DNA of 51,096 bases, from NCBI GenBank assembly GCA_035269445.1, contig DATFJC010000012.1, positions 1 through 51,096 on the forward strand. Direction: 5' to 3'. Under the pieces are notes generated by a model. That model saw only the letters and a program-made list of their open reading frames with translations, had not been told where the DNA came from and did not search any database. The DNA is from DATFJC01 sp035269445. GTDB taxonomy: Bacteria > Patescibacteriota > Patescibacteriia > UBA2591 > UBA6264. The position numbers were made by a program, and so were the translations under genes. This document shows positions 33,547-41,227 of this stretch, piece by piece (positions within the stretch are counted from its first letter, which is position 1; the number at the start of each line of letters is the position of its first letter).

Positions 33547-34095
33547 TTATTTTTTACTTGTCAGTTCAATTTTATCACCTTGTTTTAAAAATACCAAGGC
33601 TTTTTTTCTTTTTTTTGTTCTTCCCATTTGACGTCCATAACGAACACTTTTACCAGGTACTTTAATAGTTCTTACCTTTTCTGGCATAACATTAAAAACC
33701 TCTTTAATTGCTTTTTTGATTTCAATTTTATTAGCCTTTGGATAAACATAAAAGCTATAAACCCCCTTTGCTTGAAGCTGGGTAGCTTTTTCTGTTATAA
33801 CCGGCTTAACCAAAACCCTATGAGCAATATTTCTAAAGGATAAGTTCTTTAAAGCTGCTTTTTTCTTTTTGTTCTTTTGTGTTTTAGGTTTAGACTTTTC
33901 CTTACTAGCAACACTTTTCTTTTTTGTATTTTTCTCTTTCTTGACTTTATCTTCTTTTTTTATATTTTTCTCTTTCTTAGCTTTATCTTCTTTTTTTGTT
34001 TTTTTCTCTTTCTTAGCTTTATCTTCTTTTTTAGTCTTATTTTCTTTTTTTGTATTTTTTTCGTCTTTACCTAATACTTTATCTACTATAGTCAT
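33547..34095 (-). CDS. rplW: 50S ribosomal protein L23 with long lysine-rich N-terminal extension
   Basis: A 182-residue protein; ordinary L23 is about 95-100. The core runs from about residue 91 (HRVLVKPVITEKATQLQAKG) to the end, with the conserved YSFYVYPKANKIEIKKAI. Residues 1-90 are almost only Lys, Glu, Asp, Thr and Asn and contain a 12-residue repeat (KKEDKAKKEKK-type) encoded by 36-bp tandem DNA repeats (33932-34039). L23 sits at the tunnel exit and docks trigger factor and SRP. No internal Met close to the core is seen, which supports translation from 34095. Confidence 0.93.
   Translation of the reverse strand: MTIVDKVLGKDEKNTKKENKTKKEDKAKKEKKTKKEDKAKKEKNIKKEDKVKKEKNTKKKSVASKEKSKPKTQKNKKKKAALKNLSFRNIAHRVLVKPVITEKATQLQAKGVYSFYVYPKANKIEIKKAIKEVFNVMPEKVRTIKVPGKSVRYGRQMGRTKKRKKALVFLKQGDKIELTSKK
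33932..34039. repeat. 36-bp tandem repeat in rplW
   Basis: Three near-identical 36-bp units start at 33932, 33968 and 34004, with a decayed fourth beyond. They encode 12-residue Lys/Glu units in the L23 N-terminal extension. Unit number may vary by slippage. Confidence 0.85.
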
Positions 34096-34100
34096 AAAAT

Positions 34101-34754
34101 TTATTTATATTGGTTTTCTAATTTTTTAATGCCATCTACTGTAGTAACTAAATAATTTGTATCCAAAACATCTAAAACATTAATATCAGAAATAGGCTTT
34201 ATTTTAAGGCCAGCTATATTTTTGGCCGCCCTGATTATTTTTAAATCCTTCTCTGGTAAACCGAGAAGGACTTTTTTATTTTTATATTTCTTAGATTTTG
34301 ATTTAATATCAATAATATTTTTTAAAATAGAATAAAAGATCTTTGTTTTAGCCTCAGATAAATTAAATTTATTTATTAAAATAAGCTTTTTAGCCTTAAC
34401 CTTATCAGTTAAAGCCATAAATAAGGCTTTTCTTTTTACTTTTTTATTAACTTTTTTCTTAAAATTACGATTTTTTCTAGGCCCAAAAGTAATTCCTCCA
34501 CCAATCCAAATAGGAGAACGGCTTGAACCAGCCCTTGCTCTGCCAGTTCCTTTTTGACGCCAAGGCTTTTTTCCACCACCTCTTTTTTCTGATCTTGTTT
34601 TAGTATGAGCCAAAACTTGCCTTTTATTTGATTGAAGGGCAGTTACCACTAAATGAATCACACTAGGATCAATTTTAACCCCAAAGATATCAGAAGACAA
34701 ATTCTTCTTTTTTAACTTTTCTCCTTTTTGATTATATACTTGAACTTGAGACAT
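34101..34754 (-). CDS. rplD: 50S ribosomal protein L4
   Basis: A 217-residue protein. The loop that reaches the tunnel (TKTRSEKRGGGKKPWRQKGT, then GRARAGSSRSPIWIGGG) is typical, as is FGPRKNRNFKKKVNKKVKRK. The C-terminal half has NVLDVLDTNYLVTTVDGI. In E. coli L4 also represses the S10 operon through the leader RNA; whether it does so here is open, but hairpins around rpsJ and rplC invite the question. Confidence 0.97.
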   Translation of the reverse strand: MSQVQVYNQKGEKLKKKNLSSDIFGVKIDPSVIHLVVTALQSNKRQVLAHTKTRSEKRGGGKKPWRQKGTGRARAGSSRSPIWIGGGITFGPRKNRNFKKKVNKKVKRKALFMALTDKVKAKKLILINKFNLSEAKTKIFYSILKNIIDIKSKSKKYKNKKVLLGLPEKDLKIIRAAKNIAGLKIKPISDINVLDVLDTNYLVTTVDGIKKLENQYK

Positions 34755-34759
34755 AAAAT

Positions 34760-35353
34760 TTAGGCTTTAATCTTTAAAAAAGTGCCTCTACTTCCTGGCA
34801 CTGATCCTTTTATAAAGAGAATATTTTTGTCAGAATCAACTTTTAACAGTTCTAGATTAGAAGTTGTAATTGTGTCTCCCCCAGTTCTACCTGCCATTTT
34901 TTTGTTTGGGAAAACTCTTTCTGGGTCAGTAGCACCAATTGAACCAGGAAAACGAGTATGGCCTTTATTATGACCATGGCTTCTAGGAAAACCAGAAAAG
35001 CCATGCCTTTTCATAACACCTTGAAACCCTTTTCCCTTAGAAACACCAGTTATTTTTAAGTGATCGCCTTTTTCAAATTGATCAACTGTTAATTTTTCTC
35101 CATTTTTTAATTTAGGAGTATTTTCAAATCTAAATTCGGTTAAATGTTTAAAAGGTTTTTTCTTATTATAGTTTTTAATATTTTTAGTTCTTTTTTCAAA
35201 GCCAATCTGAACAGCATTATAACCATCTGTTCCTTCTTTAGTTTTTACCTGACTAACAAGACAAGGACCAGCCTTTATTTTGGTTACTGGAACTCTTTTA
35301 TCGTTTTCAAATATTTGAGTCATTTCTAATTTTTTTCCAAGTATAAATTTCAT
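34760..35353 (-). CDS. rplC: 50S ribosomal protein L3
   Basis: A 197-residue protein from the ATG at 35353: MKFILGKKLEMTQIFENDKR, the normal L3 start. The frame is open up to 35398, but those 15 codons read through a terminator-like hairpin (35375-35410) and are not L3-like. Hallmarks: GVSKGKGFQGVMKRHGFSG, then HGHNKGHTRFPGSIGATDPE and VFPNKKMAGRTGG. L3 is one of the first proteins in 50S assembly. Confidence 0.96.
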   Translation of the reverse strand: MKFILGKKLEMTQIFENDKRVPVTKIKAGPCLVSQVKTKEGTDGYNAVQIGFEKRTKNIKNYNKKKPFKHLTEFRFENTPKLKNGEKLTVDQFEKGDHLKITGVSKGKGFQGVMKRHGFSGFPRSHGHNKGHTRFPGSIGATDPERVFPNKKMAGRTGGDTITTSNLELLKVDSDKNILFIKGSVPGSRGTFLKIKA

Positions 35354-35374
35354 AAATTTGTTATAAAATAAAAA

Positions 35375-35410
35375 TCCGATTGGCCTAGTCACCTCCAAAA
35401 TCCAACCGGA
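35375..35410 (-). terminator. Terminator-like hairpin between rpsJ and rplC (possible attenuator)
   Basis: The stem TCCGGTTGG / CCAATCGGA (9 bp with one mismatch) encloses an 18-nt loop and is followed on the minus strand by TTTTTATTTTATAA, then the rplC start 22 bp downstream of the stem. It lies inside the ribosomal cluster, so full termination would cut rplC and all later genes off from tuf-rpsJ transcription. An attenuator is more likely. Confidence 0.6.
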
Positions 35411-35522
35411 AATAAAGGTTAATTACACTAGCCCTTAATCATAAAATCTCCAAAAAATAAATAAATGTAAATATGGCATTTTTAAGCCAATAATTAATAT
35501 TTATTAAACCTAAATAAATGAG

Positions 35523-35873
35523 CTACATTTTAATTTCTACATCTACGCCTGCTGGCAAATGCAGCCCTCGCAGAATTTCTAGAGTTTTTTCATTAAAGTC
35601 AACAATGTCTATAAGGCGCTTATGAACTCTTTTTTCATATTGATCCTTGGAAGCTTCGTGGACAAAGGGTGATCTAGTTACCGTATATTTTCTTATCTTG
35701 GTTGGTAAAAAAATCGGCCCAATAATATTAGCCTCTGTTCTAGACAAAGACTCAATAATATTTTTTAAAGCTTCATCAATAACCCTATGATCATAAGATT
35801 TGACCTTAATTCTAATACGAGGTTTTGGGGTTTTATTTTTAATTTTCTTTTTTTTGTTTTTCTTTTCAGCCAT
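35523..35873 (-). CDS. rpsJ: 30S ribosomal protein S10
   Basis: A 116-residue protein. A basic N-terminal extension of about 18 residues (MAEKKNKKKKIKNKTPKP) precedes the S10 core RIRIKVKSYDHRVIDEALKN; GPIFLPTKIRKYTVTRSPFV and the final LPAGVDVEIKM are typical. S10 also acts with NusB in antitermination. It is unusually isolated: 148 bp from tuf with a long hairpin, and 169 bp from the true rplC start. Confidence 0.97.
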   Translation of the reverse strand: MAEKKNKKKKIKNKTPKPRIRIKVKSYDHRVIDEALKNIIESLSRTEANIIGPIFLPTKIRKYTVTRSPFVHEASKDQYEKRVHKRLIDIVDFNEKTLEILRGLHLPAGVDVEIKM

Positions 35874-35938
35874 TACTTTTAATAAAGAACTTGATAACTT
35901 ATTAAGTTTAGACTAATAACTATAAATTAGATAGATCA

Positions 35939-35995
35939 TGGCTCGTCTCTTTTGTTTAAGCAATTAAGCTTTAAAACAAATCAAGAGGCGAGCCA
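35939..35995 (-). promoter_or_regulatory. Long stem-loop between tuf and rpsJ
   Basis: A GGCTCG(T)CTCTT arm pairs with AAGAGGCGAGCC (12 bp with one G-U), and the inner parts (TTGTTT / AAACAAA) can extend it. No T-run follows on either strand, so it does not look like a plain terminator. It may be a processing site or an rpsJ leader element. Confidence 0.5.
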
Positions 35996-36021
35996 CAAAA
36001 TAAATTATAAGATAAATTATT

Positions 36022-37227
36022 TTATTTGTCAATCTTGCTAACTACTCCAGCCCCTACAGTCTGACCACCTTCTCTAATAGCAAATTTTTGCTTTTCTTCT
36101 AAGGCAATAGACTTATAAAGTTTTACTTTAGCGTTAACAGTGTCACCTGGCATAGCCATTTCAGTACCTTTTGGAAGCTCTACTTCACCAGTTACATCAG
36201 TTGTTCTAATGTAAAATTGAGGCTTATATCCAGTAAAGAAAGGCGTGTGTCTTCCACCCTCTTCTTTAGAAAGAATATAAATTTGAGCTTCAAACTCCTT
36301 GTGAGGAGTAACTGTTCCTGGCTTAGCAATGACCTGACCTCTTTCAATGTCATCTTTTTTAATACCACGTAAAAGTATCCCGGCATTATCACCAGCTTGA
36401 CCTTCGTCAAGAGATTTCCTAAACATTTCAATACCAGTTACTACTGTTTTTTGAGTGTCGCGTAAACCAACAATTTCTATTTCATCTTTAATATTAACGA
36501 CCCCTCTTTCAATTCTACCAGTGGCAACCGTACCTCTACCTTCAATAGTAAAGATATCTTCAATAGGCATAAGAAATGGTTTATCTACATCTCTTTCTGG
36601 TTTAGGAAAGTGATTGTCCATAGCTTCAACTAGATCGAATATGGGTTTGCAGACTTCATCTTCTTTGTCGCCAGAAGATTTTTCTAAAGCCTTAAGAGCA
36701 GAACCTCTAATAATGGGAGTATTTTCACCATCATATTCATATTCTTTAAGAAGATCTTTAACCTCCTCTTCCACTAACTCTACTAATTCTTCATCTTCAA
36801 CCATGTCTGTCTTGTTTAAAAATACTACTATTCTAGGAACTCCAACCTGACGAGCAAGCAAAAGATGCTCTCTAGTTTGTGGCATTGGACCATCAGTTGC
36901 AGATATAACTAAAATTGCTCCATCCATTTGAGCAGCACCAGTTACCATATTTTTAACATAGTCAGCATGACCAGGACAATCAATATGAGCATAGTGACGT
37001 TTATCAGTTTCATACTCAACATGGGCCAAGGCAATAGTAATACCTCTTTCTTTTTCTTCAGGAGCATTATCAATTTGCTCTACGCTTTTATCATCAACGT
37101 GATAGCCAGCAGCTAATAGATTTTTAAGTATGGCTGCTGTTAAAGTAGTTTTACCATGATCTACGTGACCAATGGTACCCACATTAAGATGTGGCTTTCC
37201 TCTTTGAAATTTTTCTTTTCCTGCCAT
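36022..37227 (-). CDS. tuf: Elongation factor Tu
   Basis: A 401-residue GTPase that brings aminoacyl-tRNA to the ribosome. G motifs: GHVDHGKTT (G1), RGITIALAHVEY (G2), DCPGHADYVKNM (G3), NKTDMVE (G4, where the common form is NKCD) and GSALKALE (G5). Domain 2 (GRGTVATGRIERGVV) and the C-terminal GGQTVGAGVVSKI are intact. Two promoters lie upstream. rpsL, rpsG and fusA, the usual partners, are absent; ndk lies upstream instead. Confidence 0.98.
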   Translation of the reverse strand: MAGKEKFQRGKPHLNVGTIGHVDHGKTTLTAAILKNLLAAGYHVDDKSVEQIDNAPEEKERGITIALAHVEYETDKRHYAHIDCPGHADYVKNMVTGAAQMDGAILVISATDGPMPQTREHLLLARQVGVPRIVVFLNKTDMVEDEELVELVEEEVKDLLKEYEYDGENTPIIRGSALKALEKSSGDKEDEVCKPIFDLVEAMDNHFPKPERDVDKPFLMPIEDIFTIEGRGTVATGRIERGVVNIKDEIEIVGLRDTQKTVVTGIEMFRKSLDEGQAGDNAGILLRGIKKDDIERGQVIAKPGTVTPHKEFEAQIYILSKEEGGRHTPFFTGYKPQFYIRTTDVTGEVELPKGTEMAMPGDTVNAKVKLYKSIALEEKQKFAIREGGQTVGAGVVSKIDK

Positions 37228-37309
37228 AAATTCTTATTATTTAATGTAAATTAAAGTTTTAATTTAGGGTATAAATTTTAAATAAGATATACTCTAGACC
37301 TTTTTTATT

Positions 37310-37337
37310 ATTATATCAAAAAAAATTTTATGTGCAA
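37310..37337 (-). promoter_or_regulatory. tuf promoter P2 (proximal)
   Basis: On the minus strand: TTGCAC (37332-37337), a 16-bp spacer, then TATAAT (37310-37315). The leader would be about 75 nt. Confidence 0.55.
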
Positions 37338-37363
37338 CTTTTTTATATTACAAGTTATCAACA

Positions 37364-37393
37364 ATTATAACAGAATCTATTTTAATATGTCAA
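37364..37393 (-). promoter_or_regulatory. tuf promoter P1 (distal)
   Basis: On the minus strand: TTGACA (37388-37393), an 18-bp spacer, then TATAAT (37364-37369). Both hexamers are perfect. The leader is about 130 nt. Confidence 0.75.
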
Positions 37394-37454
37394 GCCCTTT
37401 TATATATATCCTAAAATAAATAAAATTATACCATAAATAAGGCTAAGAAATTAG

Positions 37455-37919
37455 TTACTCCAACTCATCACTAGCGTAAATAGATGATAAATCTTGCTTT
37501 TTATAGCCAAAGACCTCATTATCATTGAAAAACCTTCTTATTTCTTTCTTGGCTGTTTCCAGTGAATCAGAAGCATGAACAATATTATGTTGATGACTCA
37601 TAGAAAAATCTCCTCTTATAGTACCAGCTTCAGCCTCTCGCCCAACTGTTGGACCACAAAGATTTCTTACGGCTTGAATAGCTCCTCTTCCTTCTAAAAC
37701 AATTGCTACTACTGGGGCATCTTTCATAAACTCAACCAAGTCTTTAAAAAATCCCTTACCTTTATGCTGACTGTAATGTTTTTCTAAGGTTTCATCACTG
37801 AGCCTCATCATCTTTAAACCAATAATCTTAAGACCTTTTCTTTCAAAGCGAGAAATAACCTCTCCTAAAAAATTTCTTTGAATTGCATCTGGTTTTAATA
37901 AAACTAATGTTTTTTCCAT
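37455..37919 (-). CDS. ndk: Nucleoside diphosphate kinase
   Basis: A 154-residue protein: KTLVLLKPDAIQRNFLGEVI at the start, and the active-site histidine in SMSHQHNIVHASDSLETAKK (NIVHASDS motif). It moves the gamma-phosphate between nucleotides, supplying NTPs and, with NrdD, dNTPs. It starts 2 bp after the ComEC hydrolase-domain gene and ends 62 bp before tuf P1. Confidence 0.97.
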   Translation of the reverse strand: MEKTLVLLKPDAIQRNFLGEVISRFERKGLKIIGLKMMRLSDETLEKHYSQHKGKGFFKDLVEFMKDAPVVAIVLEGRGAIQAVRNLCGPTVGREAEAGTIRGDFSMSHQHNIVHASDSLETAKKEIRRFFNDNEVFGYKKQDLSSIYASDELE

Positions 37920-37921
37920 AA

Positions 37922-38797
37922 TTAATTTGATTTTAAAAATAATTTATTATCTTTTGTAAAAAATATTATATCACCTATTTTACTTGTTTGCAAAATTTTA
38001 GCATTTATTTTCTTGGCATTATCCAAAACCCTAAAGTGAGGATGGCCAAAATTATTTTTACCAGCTGAAATAATAAAAAATTCAGGCTTTAGCCTTTTTA
38101 AAAAACTTAGACTAGAAGAAAATTTAGATCCATGATGTCCGGCCTTTAAAACATCAGCTCTTAAAGCCTTATTATTTTTTATTATAAATTCTTCTACTTT
38201 TTTATTGGCATCTCCAGTAAATAAAAATTCATGATCCCTGTAATCAAGCAAACATACTATTGAAAGTGAGTTCCTTTCTTTAAAATCTTGATATTCCTTA
38301 ACAGGCCATAAAAATCTTAATTTTAAATCCTTTTCTAGACTTAAACTATAAAGAGATTTAATAACCTTAAAATCAATCCTTTTTTCTTTTAAAGTTTTTT
38401 CAAATTCTTTAAATGCAGGAATACTATTTTTGTCCCCATTTAAAAAAACCTTATCCACTTTATATCTTTTTAAAACCTCAACTAAGCCGACAAGGTGATC
38501 TTTGTCAGGGTGAGTTAAAATAATATAATTAATCTTTCTTTTATAAAAGGGAATATAATTATCTAATTTAAAAACAAGAGATTTGTCAGGCCCCCCATCT
38601 ATTAAAATGTTTTTTTGTTTTGGGGTTTGAATTAATATACTGTCCCCTTGGCCTACATTTAAAAAATTAACTCTTAATGAGCCAAATTCAGGCAAATCAG
38701 TTAAAATAGTAAGGTAGCCCAGCCCAACTAAACTAAAAAACAAGAAAAAGGCTACTAAACAAACTAAATAATATTTTTTATTAAATCTATTTTTCAT
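37922..38797 (-). CDS. ComEC-type metallo-beta-lactamase domain protein (separate gene)
   Basis: A 291-residue protein. A signal-anchor segment at residues 9-32 is followed by the metallo-hydrolase fold: NVGQGDSILIQTPKQKNILI, then IDGGPDK, the metal-binding LTHPDKDHLVGL (HxxxDH form), FTGDANKKVE and KAGHHGSKFSSS. This matches the C-terminal domain of ComEC, thought to act as an extracellular nuclease that degrades one strand during DNA uptake. Its start directly abuts the stop of the ComEC channel gene, so the two probably work together. Confidence 0.88.
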   Translation of the reverse strand: MKNRFNKKYYLVCLVAFFLFFSLVGLGYLTILTDLPEFGSLRVNFLNVGQGDSILIQTPKQKNILIDGGPDKSLVFKLDNYIPFYKRKINYIILTHPDKDHLVGLVEVLKRYKVDKVFLNGDKNSIPAFKEFEKTLKEKRIDFKVIKSLYSLSLEKDLKLRFLWPVKEYQDFKERNSLSIVCLLDYRDHEFLFTGDANKKVEEFIIKNNKALRADVLKAGHHGSKFSSSLSFLKRLKPEFFIISAGKNNFGHPHFRVLDNAKKINAKILQTSKIGDIIFFTKDNKLFLKSN

Positions 38798-40273
38798 TTA
38801 TTTTTTTCTTATAAGTTTAAAGTTTTTAATAATAATAAATATTAAAATAAGATAAAAGATAATTGCCAAAAATAAAGGAAAATTCGAAATTGTAAAAGAA
38901 AAATATGGCATCTTACAAGCAATATTTACTACTAAAACAACATAAGTTAATAATATAAATACTGGCCAAACAAAAATATTTCCCAATCCAATAAATATAA
39001 AACTAAACATTAAAAACAAAAAACCGAAAATCATTAATATGGGAACCATAAATAAAACTAAAATATTTGATAAGGGAGCAATTAAAGATAAGTGGCCAAA
39101 ATAAAAAAGAACCAAGGGCAAAACCATTAATTGAGCCCCCAAGCTAATACTTAAAAAAGAGCGAATTGGAAAAAAACTTAGGTCTGGTATTTTTTTCAAT
39201 ATTCTTTGGAATAAGGGGGTTAAAAAATAAATTCCCAAAACAGCTAAAAATGAAAATTGAAAACCTATATCCCAACCCAAAAGTTTTGGATTTATAAAAA
39301 GCATTAAACAAGCAGTTAATAATAATACCCGCAAAGATTCATGATTACGATTTAGCTTTTGCGATAAAAGTAAGGCAAAGCCCATAATAGCAGCCCTAAC
39401 CGCTGAAGCAGGCATACCTACCAAAATTACAAAAATAATAATAAAAATTAAATTTAAAATAAAACTAAGATTAGTATTAAAACCCAATACCCTGGAAAAC
39501 AAAACCATTAAAATACTTATTAAAACCGCGATATGAAGGCCTGAAATTGCCAAAACATGACTAAGACCAGCTTTAGCAAAATTTTCCCTTAAATCATCCG
39601 GAAAGCTTTTTTTATATCCTAGGATCAAAGCATTTAAAATACTACTTTGGGGCTCAGGTAAAAATTTATTAATAATTTTTTTTGAATTTTGCCTAATCTT
39701 TAAGATATTTTTATAAAAAAAAGAACTACTTTCCCCCACTTTTTTAATTTTAGGATAATAGCAAAGAGAATAAATCCCATAACGGGCTAAATACATTTTA
39801 TAATCAAAATTATTAAATTTTTCTGGAATTTTAAGATAGCAAGTTACATTTAAAAAATCACCATATCTATATTTACTATAATTGCTGGCATTAACTAAAA
39901 CCCTTCCTTTAATATTTTTATCACTTATCTTTATGTTACCAAGGGTTAATTTATCGTTTTTTAATCTTTGCTCTTTTTCTTTCACCACTCGCCCCTGAAA
40001 AGTAATTTCTTTATTTTTATAAAAACTAATATGATTGGGGTTAACACTAGGAATGCTAATTTGGTACCAAAAAATTCCAAATAGTAAAAACAAGGTATAT
40101 ATTAAAAAAATATTTTTAAAATCTTTTTTTAAATAAAAAAATAAAAATATTACAATTAAAAAACAAAAAGGCATATAAACAAAAAAAGGAACCGGGAGAA
40201 AAGTACCGATTCCAATACCGAGAACAAAAAATAATAAGGAAATAAATATAGATCGTGATAAAGAAAATTTCAT
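38798..40273 (-). CDS. comEC: DNA uptake channel ComEC/Rec2, membrane domain
   Basis: A 491-residue protein. Three N-terminal membrane spans lead into an OB-like external domain (ITFQGRVVKEKEQRLKNDKL), then the competence domain with FAKAGLSHVLAISGLHIAVL, a ComEC signature, and about seven more spans. It should form the pore for single-stranded DNA entry. The hydrolase domain that usually forms its C-terminus is a separate gene directly downstream (38797). Other competence or type IV pilus genes are outside the window. Confidence 0.9.
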   Translation of the reverse strand: MKFSLSRSIFISLLFFVLGIGIGTFLPVPFFVYMPFCFLIVIFLFFYLKKDFKNIFLIYTLFLLFGIFWYQISIPSVNPNHISFYKNKEITFQGRVVKEKEQRLKNDKLTLGNIKISDKNIKGRVLVNASNYSKYRYGDFLNVTCYLKIPEKFNNFDYKMYLARYGIYSLCYYPKIKKVGESSSFFYKNILKIRQNSKKIINKFLPEPQSSILNALILGYKKSFPDDLRENFAKAGLSHVLAISGLHIAVLISILMVLFSRVLGFNTNLSFILNLIFIIIFVILVGMPASAVRAAIMGFALLLSQKLNRNHESLRVLLLTACLMLFINPKLLGWDIGFQFSFLAVLGIYFLTPLFQRILKKIPDLSFFPIRSFLSISLGAQLMVLPLVLFYFGHLSLIAPLSNILVLFMVPILMIFGFLFLMFSFIFIGLGNIFVWPVFILLTYVVLVVNIACKMPYFSFTISNFPLFLAIIFYLILIFIIIKNFKLIRKK

Positions 40274-40339
40274 ATATTATTTTTCTTGCTATTTATTGGT
40301 TATATTTTAACATATTTTTTAAAAATTTAAAAAGAAAAA

Positions 40340-40362
40340 GCCTATATCGTTTTGATATAGGC
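40340..40362 (-). terminator. Intrinsic terminator of the 40376-40600 gene
   Basis: A perfect 9-bp stem (GCCTATATC / GATATAGGC) with a 5-nt loop is followed by TTTTTC on the minus strand, 13 bp past the stop. T residues also follow on the plus strand. Confidence 0.85.
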
Positions 40363-40375
40363 TTTTGTAATCAGT

Positions 40376-40600
40376 TTATAGTTTAACCTTAATCACCTCC
40401 TTGTCCGAGAAAAGAGAAAACCTTCCCTTTCCTCCAAGTTTAACTACTAAGGTTCTTGCCCTTGCTGTTTCACAAGGAGCAAAGTCCTCCTCTATCTTAA
40501 CATAAATGTGGCTACTGATCTCGTTTGAAAATACGCTTGGGGGCATAATAAATGCCTCGCCTGGTTTTAAATGCTCCAATCTAACGGTTTTAACTCTCAT
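40376..40600 (-). CDS. Small orphan protein, cassette gene (paralogue of 41228-41473)
   Basis: A 74-residue soluble protein, family not recognised. It begins MRVKTVRLEHLKPGEAFIMP and has a beta-rich body (HIYVKIEEDF, TLVVKLGGKGRFSLF, EVIKVKL). The pattern L-x2-LKxG-x2-FI ... I-Y/W-x-K ... V-x-K/R-LG-x2-G-x2-S is shared with the 81-residue protein at 41228-41473, so both may be small barrel folds of one family. The start at 40600 is fixed by AAAGGAGG. It has its own promoter (40625-40653) and terminator (40340-40362) and is visibly richer in GC than its neighbours. Function is unknown; nothing suggests a toxin. Confidence 0.75.
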   Translation of the reverse strand: MRVKTVRLEHLKPGEAFIMPPSVFSNEISSHIYVKIEEDFAPCETARARTLVVKLGGKGRFSLFSDKEVIKVKL

Positions 40601-40624
40601 AATTCCTCCTTTGTAATTTTTATT

Positions 40625-40653
40625 AAAATATCACATTTTCTTTATTCTGTCAA
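40625..40653 (-). promoter_or_regulatory. Promoter of the 40376-40600 gene
   Basis: On the minus strand: TTGACA (40648-40653), a 17-bp spacer, then TATTTT (40625-40630). It lies just past the PspC stop. Confidence 0.8.
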
Positions 40654-40662
40654 CCCAAAAAA

Positions 40663-41109
40663 CTACTTTTTGTTTCTTATTAATAAAAATAATCCAATAA
40701 AAATAAGAATAATAGGCCAACCAAATATAATTTTTACAACATTGGGCAAGGCTAATTGATTGGCAATGTAAATTATCCCCAATACTATTAAAAACCATGC
40801 AATAAAAAGTCTTCTTCTTTTTTTCTTTTCAGCTTGATTAAAATTATCTTTTAATTCTTTGGCACCTTGTTTTAAATCATTGCCCAAATCTTTAACCTTA
40901 TCTTTATTTAAGATAGATTCTTCTTTTTCCTTAGGAACTAAAATCCAAAATAAAACATAAATTAAAATGCCAGTTCCACCAAAAAGGCCAGATAATATAA
41001 AAATTAAGCGAATTAAAAGAGGATCAACGTCAAAATAAACCCCCAATCCTCCACAAACGCCAGCAATAATTTTATCTTCATTGGAACGATATAATTTTTT
41101 ATCAGCCAT
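40663..41109 (-). CDS. PspC-domain membrane protein
   Basis: A 148-residue protein. Residues 1-62 are a PspC domain (KLYRSNEDKIIAGVCGGLGV, then YFDVDPLLIRLIFILSGLFG and IYVLFWILVPKE). A charged stretch with a possible short coiled coil follows, and two hydrophobic segments at the end (WFLIVLGIIYIANQL, WPIILIFIGLFLLI). PspC proteins sense or respond to envelope stress in some bacteria; no PspA or PspF is nearby, so its role here is inferred only. It lies between the two related cassette genes. Confidence 0.88.
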   Translation of the reverse strand: MADKKLYRSNEDKIIAGVCGGLGVYFDVDPLLIRLIFILSGLFGGTGILIYVLFWILVPKEKEESILNKDKVKDLGNDLKQGAKELKDNFNQAEKKKRRRLFIAWFLIVLGIIYIANQLALPNVVKIIFGWPIILIFIGLFLLIRNKK

Positions 41110-41142
41110 AATTAATAATTTAAACTATTTATTATAAATAAT

Positions 41143-41170
41143 ATTATATCATAAATAAACATAAGCGCAA
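41143..41170 (-). promoter_or_regulatory. Probable promoter of the PspC gene
   Basis: On the minus strand: TTGCGC (41165-41170), a 16-bp spacer, then TATAAT (41143-41148). The leader is about 27 nt and has no Shine-Dalgarno. Confidence 0.45.
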
Positions 41171-41197
41171 AACCAAATTATTTTCTATATAAAAAAA

Positions 41198-41221
41198 GCC
41201 TGCACCAATATTAGCGCAGGC
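41198..41221 (-). terminator. Intrinsic terminator of the 41228-41473 gene
   Basis: The stem GCCTGC / GCAGGC, extended by one pair past a mismatch, is followed by TTTTTTTATATAG on the minus strand, 7 bp past the stop. Confidence 0.8.
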
Positions 41222-41227
41222 ATAACA

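Noticed and set aside
33932..34039. 36-bp repeats as a CRISPR array
   Set aside because: Units are directly adjacent with no spacers and lie in frame inside rplW.
33869..34129. Open frames on the plus strand opposite rplW
   Set aside because: They are low-complexity Phe/Leu/Ser shadows of the lysine-rich L23 repeat and have no start signal.
35354..35398. Upstream extension of rplC
   Set aside because: It reads through the terminator-like hairpin and is not L3-like; the start at 35353 matches the family.
36192..36431. Extra 79-codon minus-strand frame inside tuf
   Set aside because: It overlaps the conserved EF-Tu domain 2 in another frame and has no recognisable features.
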